A stretch of 64,000 nt of DNA from Brevibacillus_H ginsengisoli (GTDB lineage Bacteria > Bacillota > Bacilli > Brevibacillales > Brevibacillaceae), in NCBI RefSeq assembly GCF_050113715.1, contig NZ_JBNJQR010000007.1, positions 228,545 to 292,544 of the forward strand, written 5' to 3'. Position 1 is the first letter of the stretch. Each line of letters begins with the position of its first letter. Below, one piece after another: positions 1-9,090 of the stretch. The notes under the pieces are model-generated. The model searched no databases, was not told the origin of the DNA, and saw only the letters and a program-made list of their open reading frames with translations. Position numbers and translations under genes: made by a program.

Positions 1-93
1 GGCACTCCATAAAGGACCCAGATGGTATCGTTCAATCTCTTTTGTAAAATCCTGAACCATCGTACTCTGTAAAAAGTCCGATTTCTCCGCCAT
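1..93 (-). CDS. Gentisate 1,2-dioxygenase, N-terminal fragment cut by window edge
   Basis: Only the first 31 codons are inside the window; the gene runs off the left edge. The peptide contains FTKEIERYHLGPLWSA, which resembles the N-terminal helix of bicupin gentisate 1,2-dioxygenases (typically ~340-370 aa), the ring-cleaving enzyme that turns gentisate into maleylpyruvate. The ATG lies 9 bp after the stop of the DinB-fold gene and GAAGGGTGATG precedes it, so translation is probably coupled. The neighbouring fumarylpyruvate-hydrolase-like gene supports the call. The catalytic cupin motifs are outside the window, so the identification rests on a short stretch and on context. Confidence 0.55.
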   Translation of the reverse strand, partial: MAEKSDFLQSTMVQDFTKEIERYHLGPLWSA

Positions 94-102
94 TTCCGCT
101 CA

Positions 103-612
103 TCACCCTTCTTTTTCTTCATTGTTCAAAGCTGAAATCTGCGCAATCGTTCGTTTGATTTGTCCCAGATGCTTATCCAAGTGCTCGACTAACAAGTGAT
201 CCACAACAAATGACATCGGCTTAGTTCCGAAACGAGGATTGCGGCTAGGCGCTTCGATACTGAGATCACTCTCGGACAAGGAGCCTAGTACTTGATGTGC
301 CTCCTGCTTGTTCCGACGAATTCCTTCCAGTACATCCTCAATCGATCTGTCATCGGCACTCGCCACTGCTGATAGCCTTCCTTCGTCCTGGAGTCCGCGT
401 CCCCACTCTGTTCCTGGAGCCTGGATGACACCCTTCAGTTCGGCTAACCAATAGGGTACAGCCTCTTCCACATGGCACACGATTTCCATGACGGACCACG
501 CTTCAGATGAGGGCTTTTGGCGAATCATCTCTTTCGACAAGGGCTCCACCGTCTTCAATATCTCATCCGTCAATAGGTTGAGTTCCTGGATACTTGCTTT
601 GAGATTGCTCAT
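103..612 (-). CDS. DinB/YfiT-fold metalloprotein, candidate thiol-dependent maleylpyruvate isomerase
   Basis: This 169-residue protein has the DinB four-helix pattern: an early WSVMEIVCHVEE segment with His47 and a late HLDKH segment (His144, His148) that together would form the usual three-histidine metal site. The superfamily includes mycothiol-dependent maleylpyruvate isomerase as well as many uncharacterised proteins. It sits exactly between the fumarylpyruvate-hydrolase-like gene (1 bp gap) and the gentisate dioxygenase gene, where an isomerase converting maleylpyruvate to fumarylpyruvate is needed. In a Firmicute the cofactor would more likely be bacillithiol. The family call is firm. 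The isomerase role is inference from position. Confidence 0.75.
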   Translation of the reverse strand: MSNLKASIQELNLLTDEILKTVEPLSKEMIRQKPSSEAWSVMEIVCHVEEAVPYWLAELKGVIQAPGTEWGRGLQDEGRLSAVASADDRSIEDVLEGIRRNKQEAHQVLGSLSESDLSIEAPSRNPRFGTKPMSFVVDHLLVEHLDKHLGQIKRTIAQISALNNEEKEG

Positions 613-613
613 T

Positions 614-1558
614 TTATACCCCCTGCTCCACTTTTTTCACCCGATTCTCCAATACGCCGATCCGCTCGATTTCAATTCGCACGACATCTCCATCCTTCAG
701 AAACGCTTGAGGATCCCGCGCGACTCCGACCCCGCCTGGTGTGCCTGTCAAAATCACATCTCCTGGCTCCAGCGTCATTAAGCCTGAAAGAAACTCAACC
801 AAATAAGGAACGGTGAAAACTAAATTGCGGGTGTTGGAGCGCTGACGTTCTTCTCCATTCACTGTCAAGAACAGTTCCAATCCGGAAGGGTCTCCTAATT
901 CATCCGACGTCACAAGCCACGGTCCCATAGGAGCGCTTCCCTCCACCGTTTTGCCTTGCAGCCACTCGATGGTTCTTCTTTGAATGTCTCGGTACGTAAC
1001 ATCATTGACGATCGTATACCCCGCTACATAGGCGAGTGCCTGGTCTGCCGAAACGTTGCGCGCACGCTTACCCACGACAAACGCGAATTCTGCCTCGTAA
1101 TCCAATTGCTCGGAGATTGGAAAGAAAGGAATATCGTCCTCTGGCCCCACAATCGTATTGGCAAACTTGGCAAAGACGACAGGGTAAGGCGGAATCTCTC
1201 TTCCCATTTCCATGATGTGTTCGCGATAGTTATGACCCACACAAATCATTTTTCCTGGCTGCAACACCGGAGCTTCCATCCGTACATCAGCAGCCGAATG
1301 AACCACTTTGTATTTCAACGCCCCCGAATGACTCCGAACAAATTCGACCGCCTCCTTGGCTAAGGCCAAACTGACCTCTCCACCTTGCAAAAACCCAACC
1401 ATATCCGGCGGAATATACGCGTCAGCAATCTGTTTGGCGCGAATGACTCCCTGAGCCTCCAGCAAAGACTGGTACGCGTAGTTTAAATCAATGACTTGAC
1501 CGTCGAGATGACAACCGATTCGTATGAAGCCGTCCGCTTGAAAAGACACTAATTTCAT
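614..1558 (-). CDS. Fumarylacetoacetate hydrolase family protein, probable fumarylpyruvate hydrolase
   Basis: The 314-residue protein has the full FAH C-terminal domain. It shows CVGHNYREH near residue 107, the metal-binding acidic cluster around DYEAEFAFV and GYTIVNDVTYRD, and the TGTPGGVGV turn before the end. Family members hydrolyse or decarboxylate fumarylpyruvate, fumarylacetoacetate or related ring-cleavage products. Lying next to a gentisate dioxygenase start and a DinB-fold protein, hydrolysis of fumarylpyruvate (or directly maleylpyruvate) to pyruvate plus fumarate/maleate is the best guess. An AAGGAGAG-type ribosome binding site precedes the ATG. It is part of the minus-strand operon starting near 6.07 kb. 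Confidence 0.85.
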   Translation of the reverse strand: MKLVSFQADGFIRIGCHLDGQVIDLNYAYQSLLEAQGVIRAKQIADAYIPPDMVGFLQGGEVSLALAKEAVEFVRSHSGALKYKVVHSAADVRMEAPVLQPGKMICVGHNYREHIMEMGREIPPYPVVFAKFANTIVGPEDDIPFFPISEQLDYEAEFAFVVGKRARNVSADQALAYVAGYTIVNDVTYRDIQRRTIEWLQGKTVEGSAPMGPWLVTSDELGDPSGLELFLTVNGEERQRSNTRNLVFTVPYLVEFLSGLMTLEPGDVILTGTPGGVGVARDPQAFLKDGDVVRIEIERIGVLENRVKKVEQGV

Positions 1559-1626
1559 ATCCGAACTCTCCTTCTAACCGTTTATCCAATAAATTATTCT
1601 ATCTATTCAGAAAATTATTAAGAGAC

Positions 1627-3186
1627 TTATCTTAACTCCCGTGCCAGTTTATCCATGAGCTCATCTTTTAGCTTTACTTTTTGAATCTTTCCGCTGGCTG
1701 TTACAGGGAATCCCTCGACGAATTCGATTCGGTTGGGAATCTTGTAATCCGCTAAAAGCGATTTCATGTAGGCTTCGATTGCCTCTGCGGTCGCTTCACA
1801 TCCCGGCTTTAACCGAATCGCGGCACAGATGATTTCTCCCATAACCGAATCCGGTAAACCCACGACTGCGGCTTCCATAATCTTCGGATGCTGGTAAAGA
1901 ATTTCTTCAATTTCTTTGGGATAAATGTTATAGCCCCCGCGGATAATCAAATCCTTCTTGCGCCCTACGATCCGAACATAGCCGTTCTCATCCATCGTTC
2001 CCAAATCGCCGGTATAGTACCATCTGTCAGCGTCGAGCGCCTGCGAGGTTTGTTCCGGCGCTTCAAAATATCCTCTCATGACCCCTAAGCTTCGGCAGGC
2101 AATTTCCCCTACCTCGCCTATACCTACAGGCTCTCTAAGATCATTCACAATTTTAATTTCCGCTCCAGGGACCGCTTTTCCCACAGTCTCCAAAACATTA
2201 ATTTCTTCGTCATTCAATAAAGTACACGTTAGGGCGGCGGAGGTTTCGGTCGCTCCATAAGACACGCAGATGTTAATCCCCATTCGTTCTCTAAGCTCTT
2301 TTACGGTTTCAGCTGGACAAGGTGCCGCTGCGATAATCCCGGTCCTTAATGAGGATAAATCATACGTTGCAAAATGTGGATGATTCAACTCGAGAATAAA
2401 CATGGTCGGAACGGCGTGATGAACCGTGATCTTCTCCTGCTCGATTAAATCCAGCGCCTGTTGAGCCCTGTATCTCTCTTGTAAAACCAACTTCCCTTGA
2501 CAGATCATCGCTGTCATTAAGCAGGAAACGAGTCCAAACACGTGAAACAGCGGCACAACAACCAAGAACACATCATCCGCGCTGCACTCCAGATTTTCCG
2601 CTGTCCGCTTTCCGGTATAGAGGAGATTTTGATGGGTGAGCATCGCCCCCTTGGGAAATCCGGTTGTTCCAGAGGTATACAGAATCGAGAACACATCTTC
2701 AGCAGGATCGATCTCCACAACAGGAGGAGTTTGCCCATGGCCCTGAAGACGAAGACTTTGATAGTTCTCCAAATTCTCCTTGTCAAATCTAACGGACACC
2801 ACTTGATCCACCAGAGGATCAATCAGATCAATCCCGATATTCTCGTCAAACTCAATCCCGACAAACACAATTTTGGCTCCAGAGTTTTGAACGATGTACG
2901 CCACCTCGTGAGCGCGATACCTTGTATTAAATGGAACCACGATGGCCCCCACTCTTGCTGCGGCAAAATAGATAGTGACGGTCTCGTGCCAATTAGGTAA
3001 ACAAACCCCAATACGGTCTCCTTTACGAACTCCCCTCTGTACCAACGCACAGGCAAGCGCCTCCGCTTCTGCTTGCAGCTCTCGGTAGGTCAGTCTTCTT
3101 TTCAAGTCATAGATAGCTTCCTTATCTGGCCTCTGTTGCGCTGCGCGCTCAAGTAAAGCTGATATCGTCAAGTTCAAGTCATCCAT
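1627..3186 (-). CDS. AMP-forming acyl/aryl-CoA ligase
   Basis: This is an ANL-superfamily adenylating enzyme of about 520 residues. Motifs in order are YTSGTTGFPKG (P-loop), YGATETSAA, YYTGDLG, GRKKDLIIRGGYNIYP (hinge and core) and ASGKIQKVKL with the C-terminal catalytic lysine. It would make an acyl- or aryl-CoA thioester in the cytosol. Being followed by thiolase, hydratase and dehydrogenase genes in one operon, a phenylpropenoid or side-chain aromatic acid is a plausible substrate, but the sequence does not define it. Two starts are possible. The upstream ATG at 3198 touches the GGGAG, so the ATG at 3186 was preferred with moderate certainty. Confidence 0.85.
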   Translation of the reverse strand: MDDLNLTISALLERAAQQRPDKEAIYDLKRRLTYRELQAEAEALACALVQRGVRKGDRIGVCLPNWHETVTIYFAAARVGAIVVPFNTRYRAHEVAYIVQNSGAKIVFVGIEFDENIGIDLIDPLVDQVVSVRFDKENLENYQSLRLQGHGQTPPVVEIDPAEDVFSILYTSGTTGFPKGAMLTHQNLLYTGKRTAENLECSADDVFLVVVPLFHVFGLVSCLMTAMICQGKLVLQERYRAQQALDLIEQEKITVHHAVPTMFILELNHPHFATYDLSSLRTGIIAAAPCPAETVKELRERMGINICVSYGATETSAALTCTLLNDEEINVLETVGKAVPGAEIKIVNDLREPVGIGEVGEIACRSLGVMRGYFEAPEQTSQALDADRWYYTGDLGTMDENGYVRIVGRKKDLIIRGGYNIYPKEIEEILYQHPKIMEAAVVGLPDSVMGEIICAAIRLKPGCEATAEAIEAYMKSLLADYKIPNRIEFVEGFPVTASGKIQKVKLKDELMDKLARELR

Positions 3187-3222
3187 GCCACTTTTCATCT
3201 CCCTGCTTGACCTCTCTTTTGT

Positions 3223-4401
3223 CTACAGCCTTTCCCAGATTGCCGCAATCCCTTGCCCTCCTCCGATGCAGACAGAGGATGCCCCGTATTTTTTACCTCT
3301 CCGTCCCAATTCATAAATCAGAGATAACGTAATTCTTGTTCCCGATGCCGCCAGAGGATGACCTAAAGCCACAGCTCCACCATTCACATTGCCGATTTCC
3401 GGATCAAAGCCTAATTCCTTCTGGCAGGCCAGATATTGGGCGGAAAAGGCTTCATTGATTTCAATCAGATCCAAATCTTCCATTCTGAGATCAGCTTTTT
3501 GCAAGGCTTCCCGGATCGCTGGCACCGGACCGATCCCCATGTATTTCGGCTCCACTCCGACCACGCTCCAAGAGACTAGACGGGCGATGGGCTTTAGTCC
3601 TTTTTGGGCCGCGTAATCGCCTGAGGTTACAATCACGGCAGCGGCTCCGTCCACCATTCCACTGGCATTCCCCGGAGTGACGACTCCATTTTCGATAAAA
3701 CGTGCCTTCAGCTTGCTCAACTTCTCCATGCTGGTGTTTCGCGGGTGTTCATCCTGATCGACGCTTATGCTTCCTTTTTTGCCCTCGACGGTGACCGGAA
3801 CGATCTCTTCTTTCAAGTAGCCCTTTTCCATTGCGGATAAGGCCCGCTGATGGCTGAGTAAAGCATGCTGATCGATTTCTTCACGGGAAAGCTCATACTT
3901 CCTGGCCAAATTCTCGGCGGTGATCGCCATGGTACAATCCCCGTAGGTATCATAAAGTCCGTCCCACAACCAATCTTCTACAACAGGTGAGCCTAACGGA
4001 GTTCCCCATCTCATTCCACGGATGACATGCGGGACCTGACTCATGTTTTCGGCTCCCCCTGCCAAGACGACGTTAGCGTCTCCTGTACGGATGAATCTGC
4101 CCGCTGTGAGGATGGATTCCAGGCCGCTACCGCACAAGCGATTGATCGTCAAAGCCGGAACCTGGATGGGAAGCTGTGCTTTCAAACCGACATGGCGAGC
4201 GAGGTAGTGAGCGTCTCGGCTAGATTGCTGAACGTTCCCGAACACCACATGATCCACTTCATTCGGATCGACCTTCGCTTTTCGAAGCGCTTCTTTAGCC
4301 GCTATCGCCCCCAAATCCGCAGCGTTTATTTCTTTAAACACTCCACAAACCTCAGTAAACGGTGTCCGCGCGCCTTCGACTAAAACAATCTCGTTACTCA
4401 T
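3223..4401 (-). CDS. Thiolase (acetyl-CoA acyltransferase family)
   Basis: A full-length thiolase of about 392 residues with all three catalytic motifs: the nucleophile cysteine in NRLCGSGLES (near residue 87), the histidine in ALGHPLAASG, and the C-terminal cysteine in CIGGGQG. It would cleave a 3-ketoacyl-CoA with CoA to release acetyl-CoA, the last step of side-chain beta-oxidation. The start chosen is the ATG at 4401. A GTG at 4407 is also open but overlaps the stop of the enoyl-CoA hydratase gene and has poorer spacing. The genes overlap or abut, so translational coupling is likely. Confidence 0.9.
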   Translation of the reverse strand: MSNEIVLVEGARTPFTEVCGVFKEINAADLGAIAAKEALRKAKVDPNEVDHVVFGNVQQSSRDAHYLARHVGLKAQLPIQVPALTINRLCGSGLESILTAGRFIRTGDANVVLAGGAENMSQVPHVIRGMRWGTPLGSPVVEDWLWDGLYDTYGDCTMAITAENLARKYELSREEIDQHALLSHQRALSAMEKGYLKEEIVPVTVEGKKGSISVDQDEHPRNTSMEKLSKLKARFIENGVVTPGNASGMVDGAAAVIVTSGDYAAQKGLKPIARLVSWSVVGVEPKYMGIGPVPAIREALQKADLRMEDLDLIEINEAFSAQYLACQKELGFDPEIGNVNGGAVALGHPLAASGTRITLSLIYELGRRGKKYGASSVCIGGGQGIAAIWERL

Positions 4402-4407
4402 CCGCAC

Positions 4408-5187
4408 TCACTTCCCCACAAAATTCGGTTTTCTTTTTTCCGCGAAAGCCGCCATTCCTTCTTTGCGATCCTCACTGGCGAATGCAACACCAAAGCAAGC
4501 GCTTTCAAGTTCAAGGGCCGTGTTCAAATCCGAATCCGCTCCGCCATTCACGCTCATTTTAAGCATCTTCATCGCGACGGAAGGTTTATCCGCCAATTTT
4601 TGCGCCCATTCCAAAGCGCAACCCATTAGCTCCGCAGCTGGTACGACCTTATTGACCAAGCCATACTCATAGGCTTTTGTTGCGGGAATAATCTCTCCGA
4701 AAAACATCAGTTCTTTCGCCCGCGCTTGCCCAATCAATCGCTGTAAGCGCTGTGTTCCGCCTCCGCCTGGGATAATTCCGAGATTGATTTCCGGCAAACC
4801 AAATTTGGCATGTTCCGCGCAGAGCCGTAAATCGCAAGCCAAAGCCAATTCGCTTCCGCCGCCTAAAGCCAATCCGTTGATAGCGGCGATCACGGGTTTG
4901 GATAAGCGCTCGATTCGACCTGTCGCTTTACGAGAATCCTCTCCCATTCTGGCGACTTCCACCGGGTCCAACTTCATCATTTCGGTGATGTCCGCTCCCG
5001 CTCCAAACGCCTTTTCACCTTTTCCGGTAATAATAACCGCTTGAATTTGATCGTCTTCATCGATTCGATCCAAGAGCTCGTATAATTCGCGGTACAACTG
5101 TCGATTGAACGGATTAAATGGCGGCCGATTCAACGTAATGGTTGCCACTCTGTTTTCCGCGAAAAATTCCAACGTTTCCAATTGCAT
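4408..5187 (-). CDS. Enoyl-CoA hydratase/isomerase family protein
   Basis: This ~259-residue crotonase-fold protein has the oxyanion-hole segments GKGEKAFGAGADI and INGLALGGGSELALACD and the catalytic glutamate segment PEINLGIIPGGGGT. It is expected to hydrate an enoyl-CoA to a 3-hydroxyacyl-CoA. It lies between dehydrogenase and thiolase genes in the same transcription unit. The ATG at 5187 sits 9 nt after GGGAG and was preferred over the ATG at 5193, which is only 3 nt away from it. Confidence 0.9.
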   Translation of the reverse strand: MQLETLEFFAENRVATITLNRPPFNPFNRQLYRELYELLDRIDEDDQIQAVIITGKGEKAFGAGADITEMMKLDPVEVARMGEDSRKATGRIERLSKPVIAAINGLALGGGSELALACDLRLCAEHAKFGLPEINLGIIPGGGGTQRLQRLIGQARAKELMFFGEIIPATKAYEYGLVNKVVPAAELMGCALEWAQKLADKPSVAMKMLKMSVNGGADSDLNTALELESACFGVAFASEDRKEGMAAFAEKRKPNFVGK

Positions 5188-5213
5188 GTTCATCCACTCC
5201 CGTTTTTTTGTTT

Positions 5214-6071
5214 TTATGAATGATAATCGTACCAGCCAGCGCCTGTTTTCTTCCCGAGACGCCCAGCTCTGATCAAACGTCTCAAGCTTAATGGAGCCGC
5301 AAAACGGTCATCCTTGAATTCTTCATAAAAGTAATCCATGACATGAAGGCCAATATCGACGCCCGCAAAATCCTGCAAAGTGAACGGTCCCATCGGATAA
5401 TTCAAGCCAAGCGTGACGGCTTTATCCACGTCCTCAGGAGAAGCCACGCCTTCCTCCACCAATCGAATCGCTTCAATAAAATGAGGGATCATCACGCGAT
5501 TGACAATGAATCCTGGGGAGTCCTTCTTCACCTCAATGGGTTCTTTTCCGAGATCCTTCGCGATATTCATGAGAGTAGCCACAGTGTCGTCACTTGTTTT
5601 GAATCCTCTCACCACTTCAACAAGTCTCATAATTTGAGCCGGGTTAAAAAAGTGCATTCCGGCCACTCGATCTGGTCGTTTGGTCGCCTCCGCAATCGTT
5701 GTGATGGACATCGATGAGGTGTTGGTCGCAAGGATCGCGTCCTCTTTCAGGATTTCATCCAATCGACCGAAGATATCTTTTTTCGCTTCAAGATCTTCAA
5801 TGATCGCTTCGATGACGAGATCGGCTTGTTCCATCTGATTCAGATCGGTTGTCGTCTTGATTCTTTGCAACGTCTCTGTTTTTTCCTCTTCCGTCAGCTT
5901 GCCTTTTTCTATGCTTTTGTTCATCATGGCACTCATTCGACCGATGGCCTTTTCCAGAAGCGTTTCATTTAAATCCCACAGGATAACCTCAAAACCTTTT
6001 AATGCGGCAAGATGCGCGATCCCGCCGCCCATCGTTCCAGCTCCCGTAACACCAATGAATTGTATGCTCAT
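5214..6071 (-). CDS. 3-hydroxyacyl-CoA dehydrogenase (3-hydroxybutyryl-CoA type)
   Basis: This ~285-residue protein begins with an NAD-binding Rossmann motif (GVTGAGTMGGGIAHLAA). It contains HFFNPAQIMRLVEVV with the catalytic histidine, followed by the C-terminal domain segment NRVMIPHFIEAIRLVEEG. It oxidises a 3-hydroxyacyl-CoA to the 3-keto form with NAD. It is the first gene of the long minus-strand operon that continues to the window edge. The start is the ATG at 6071, 8 nt after AAAGG. An ATG at 6080 overlaps that ribosome binding site. Confidence 0.9.
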   Translation of the reverse strand: MSIQFIGVTGAGTMGGGIAHLAALKGFEVILWDLNETLLEKAIGRMSAMMNKSIEKGKLTEEEKTETLQRIKTTTDLNQMEQADLVIEAIIEDLEAKKDIFGRLDEILKEDAILATNTSSMSITTIAEATKRPDRVAGMHFFNPAQIMRLVEVVRGFKTSDDTVATLMNIAKDLGKEPIEVKKDSPGFIVNRVMIPHFIEAIRLVEEGVASPEDVDKAVTLGLNYPMGPFTLQDFAGVDIGLHVMDYFYEEFKDDRFAAPLSLRRLIRAGRLGKKTGAGWYDYHS

Positions 6072-6204
6072 AACTTTCATCCTTTCAAGAAGATTCTATA
6101 AACATCATTTTAATATTCTTTATATTCTAAATTATAAGTGTACTTTTGATAGGAGAATACGTTTACCAAGATGGAAAAAGATCAGGTCTTTCATACACCG
6201 TGCA

Positions 6205-8409
6205 CTAATCCTGTAAAACGAACAGATCATACAGCTTATAGGCCAGCATCAGATTGAACCGTTCCTCAGCGTCTTCAATATTGACACTCAACAAACTGCT
6301 GATTTTCTCCAGTCGGTACTTCAAAGAGCTGCGGTGAATATACAGATGTTCTGCCGTGTCTTTGAGATTCCCATTCATCATCAAGTACACCCTCAAAGTG
6401 TCAAACAATTCTTTTCCCTTGCCGTTCCCATAGTTTAAGAGAGGCTCCAGGTGATTTTTGAAAAACATTTTGGCCGTAAACGTCTCTTGGAGCTCGGATA
6501 AAACAGAGTAAGATCCAAGGTTCTCAAAGCTTAAGAATTTTTTGTTGGAGAAACGGCCACTCACTATTTTCAGCGCCTGCAAAGCTTGACGGTAACAGAT
6601 GTAATAGTCCTCGACGCTTTGGGTAGCTGCGCTGATCCCTAAGAAAATATCAATCCCCTGCATATCCGTAGAAAGAATTCTCTTCATTCGGTTATAGATG
6701 ATTCCCCAGTAGTTGGGGGCTTCCTGTTCTTTTTTCTCAGAAACAATCAGAACATAAAGGCCCTCTTTTTTGGTCACGATGATTCCCTGATCGAATTGCA
6801 GGAGATCCTCTCGAATTTTCTCCCACAGCCATGTCTTTTTGGCTTCAAGCGTCAACAAGTCTTCTTCTACCGAAATCTTCTCACTGCTTACAATGGAAAA
6901 AACACCGATCTTGTTGGGTTGAAAAATATTCAGGTTAAACAGGTTGGCATATTCGATTAATTTTTCCTTGTCCTCGATCTTCTCAACAAACAGTTGATGA
7001 ATAAATCCATCCTTCACCTGTTCTCTCATATCCAAAATGAGCTTCTGCTTGATAAATTGAATGGCATACACATTCAGCGCATGGTTCAACGTCATCCGCA
7101 CGACCATGTCGATTTCTTTTCGATTGATTCTTAGTCCCAGATATCCCAGCAGATCGCCGCCGCCAACCACCTGCCAAATGCCAAATTCATTCTTTTGCTC
7201 ATCTTTTATCCACTGTTCCTGACTATTGGGGTTGGCGATCTTCCATTTCTCGCGGTCCAATTGCTCGAACATGGGGGCCAGCAATTCCATACTCCCCAAA
7301 GAACACGAAATAGGGCGCAAAAAACGGTCAAACAGGACAACCGCACGACCAAGCATGTGCGAAAGTGACTTGGTGATTTCCAGGAAGCCTTCCCCCACTA
7401 ACGTCTGCTTCACCAATTCCTGATGATGAACCATTAGCTTTTCCAGGCGAACCTTATCCTCCATTTCCGCTTTATACAGCCTTGCATTCTCGATCAGGAC
7501 AGAAACGTGGGAAGATAGAAACTGCAAAAGATCCACATCTTCTTTGGTAAATGTCCGCTCGTTGCCCTTTTTCACATGAAGCACGCCAATGGTTTTGAGA
7601 TTAACGATCAGGGGAATCGTGATTTCTGACCCGCCCTCTCTCTCCAGATGGGGGAAATAGTGGCATAAGTGATCATTTTCTCCGATGTTGATTCTTGCAA
7701 CCGACAGCCTATCGCCAAACGAAGGCGCCTGATAGATGAAGCAGTTTTGGACTTCGTCGTACAAATAAATAGAAGCGGACCCAGCATGAGTGCCTTTGCC
7801 GGCTCTTTCAGTTATATTGCCAATCAATTGTTCAATCGAGGAACCCAGAAACACGTTCTCTTTAAGCCATTCCATTCCATTAATTTTCTTTTTCTCATTT
7901 TCTTTGCTCAATGCCATCCCAATCGCAACGGCAATGTCCTTGCCAAATTCCTCGAATAGTTTATCCGCGTTCCGGATTAAAGGAACCTCATGGCGAAAAC
8001 CGATCGCACATATCCCAAGGCTATTGGAAGCGCTTTCTTTTATTGGGACGGTGAACCAGGTGGCAAACCCTTCGCTCTGCAGATCATTGAGGAAATCGCA
8101 TGTATCTTCTTCTGCAAATTCGTCTTTACAACAATTGGACAGTTTAAAAAACCGATCCGAGCAAGCGGTTTGGTCCATGGGGAATTTCTCCTCGAAGCTC
8201 TGACCAAATCCTTTGCTGACTTTCAAATCTAGAACATCTTTGGTTTTTAAAATGATCGAAACATAGTCACATTCAAACCGATCCCAAAAAGACTCGATAA
8301 GACAATGAAGCGTCTCATCTAACGTGTCGAATTTAACTAATTGTCTCGAAATCGTACGCAGGTGCAGATCCGTCTTATCAATCCACTGGTTTCGTTCAAT
8401 GTAGTTCAT
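6205..8409 (-). CDS. GAF-domain PucR/CdaR-type transcriptional activator
   Basis: A 734-residue regulator. The N-terminal half (about 20-320) looks like two GAF-type sensor regions, followed by a helical linker. A CdaR-like middle domain lies around 420-640. The last ~60 residues carry the PucR-family helix-turn-helix (GNLKDTAEHLYIHRSSLKYRLEKI). PucR/CdaR relatives sense small metabolites and activate adjacent catabolic operons. The gene lies 134 bp upstream of the beta-oxidation/gentisate operon and in the same direction, making it the obvious candidate regulator. The effector cannot be read from the sequence. GGTGGGGG precedes the ATG. Confidence 0.85.
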   Translation of the reverse strand: MNYIERNQWIDKTDLHLRTISRQLVKFDTLDETLHCLIESFWDRFECDYVSIILKTKDVLDLKVSKGFGQSFEEKFPMDQTACSDRFFKLSNCCKDEFAEEDTCDFLNDLQSEGFATWFTVPIKESASNSLGICAIGFRHEVPLIRNADKLFEEFGKDIAVAIGMALSKENEKKKINGMEWLKENVFLGSSIEQLIGNITERAGKGTHAGSASIYLYDEVQNCFIYQAPSFGDRLSVARINIGENDHLCHYFPHLEREGGSEITIPLIVNLKTIGVLHVKKGNERTFTKEDVDLLQFLSSHVSVLIENARLYKAEMEDKVRLEKLMVHHQELVKQTLVGEGFLEITKSLSHMLGRAVVLFDRFLRPISCSLGSMELLAPMFEQLDREKWKIANPNSQEQWIKDEQKNEFGIWQVVGGGDLLGYLGLRINRKEIDMVVRMTLNHALNVYAIQFIKQKLILDMREQVKDGFIHQLFVEKIEDKEKLIEYANLFNLNIFQPNKIGVFSIVSSEKISVEEDLLTLEAKKTWLWEKIREDLLQFDQGIIVTKKEGLYVLIVSEKKEQEAPNYWGIIYNRMKRILSTDMQGIDIFLGISAATQSVEDYYICYRQALQALKIVSGRFSNKKFLSFENLGSYSVLSELQETFTAKMFFKNHLEPLLNYGNGKGKELFDTLRVYLMMNGNLKDTAEHLYIHRSSLKYRLEKISSLLSVNIEDAEERFNLMLAYKLYDLFVLQD

Positions 8410-8443
8410 GTAGCCCCCACCTTAACCATCATCTAAATACGGG

Positions 8444-8478
8444 AAAAGAGTTGATGAAATCATATCATCAACTCTTTT
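8444..8478. terminator. Bidirectional hairpin terminator after the 8485-9072 gene
   Basis: A 12-bp inverted repeat (AAAAGAGTTGAT / ATCAACTCTTTT) with an 11-nt loop lies between the unknown gene and the PucR-type regulator. It is followed by T-rich sequence on the plus strand. It should separate the monooxygenase unit from the regulator gene. Confidence 0.7.
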
Positions 8479-8484
8479 GTTTAA

Positions 8485-9072
8485 TTACAGGACGTAAAAT
8501 GTTTCATTCGCCATTCCTAAAGGCCAATGTCCGCTTTCAAAAACTTCAACGAGTGGCATAAACGGGTTGCTTTCAAATCCTTCAAGATCAGCGAGCGTTT
8601 CCCAAGCGCACGCCAATCCGAAAAGATACAAGACAAAACCGACAGCCGTCTTCACCATCGAGGCTCCGAACTCTTCAAACTCACGGAATATTCCTTGAAA
8701 TGAGCTGTGAAAGAGAAGCTCGGGCACATGGTCAATCGTATAGGACAAGACGTCAAGTCTTCCCGTCTCTTCCGCTTTCTCTCTTATTTTTCGAGGAATG
8801 TTTGAGATATGTGACCAGATCGGACTTTGCTCCAATCTCATCCCTTCGATAAATGCAGGGAGTTCTTTTTTCGTCATCCATAACACTTGATACCCATCAA
8901 TGCCTAACAGGTCGGTACATTCTCGAATCGCTTGCTCCGCTTCGCTTTGACCACTTTGCTTTCCTACAGCCTGGAACCACTCCATTTGAGTCAGACGAGT
9001 GATCAGGCTGACTACTTTTTCACCATTGGGACCATAGACTTGTGCGTCTGAACTATGTGTAGCCGTTACCAT
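8485..9072 (-). CDS. Unrecognised 195-residue protein downstream of the monooxygenase
   Basis: I do not recognise this family. The protein has no signal peptide and one moderately hydrophobic stretch (MVKTAVGFVLYLFGLACAW, about 138-156); the rest is helical and acidic. AGGAG sits 8 nt before the ATG and base use resembles its neighbours, so it is a real gene. It lies 18 bp after the flavin monooxygenase gene in the same direction and ends at a terminator, so the two are probably co-transcribed. A role with the monooxygenase (accessory or substrate handling) is only an inference. Confidence 0.65.
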   Translation of the reverse strand: MVTATHSSDAQVYGPNGEKVVSLITRLTQMEWFQAVGKQSGQSEAEQAIRECTDLLGIDGYQVLWMTKKELPAFIEGMRLEQSPIWSHISNIPRKIREKAEETGRLDVLSYTIDHVPELLFHSSFQGIFREFEEFGASMVKTAVGFVLYLFGLACAWETLADLEGFESNPFMPLVEVFESGHWPLGMANETFYVL

Positions 9073-9090
9073 TTCATCAACTCCTCATGA

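Noticed and set aside
488..781. 97-codon plus-strand frame
   Set aside because: It is antisense to the DinB and FAH-family genes, without start site or domain.
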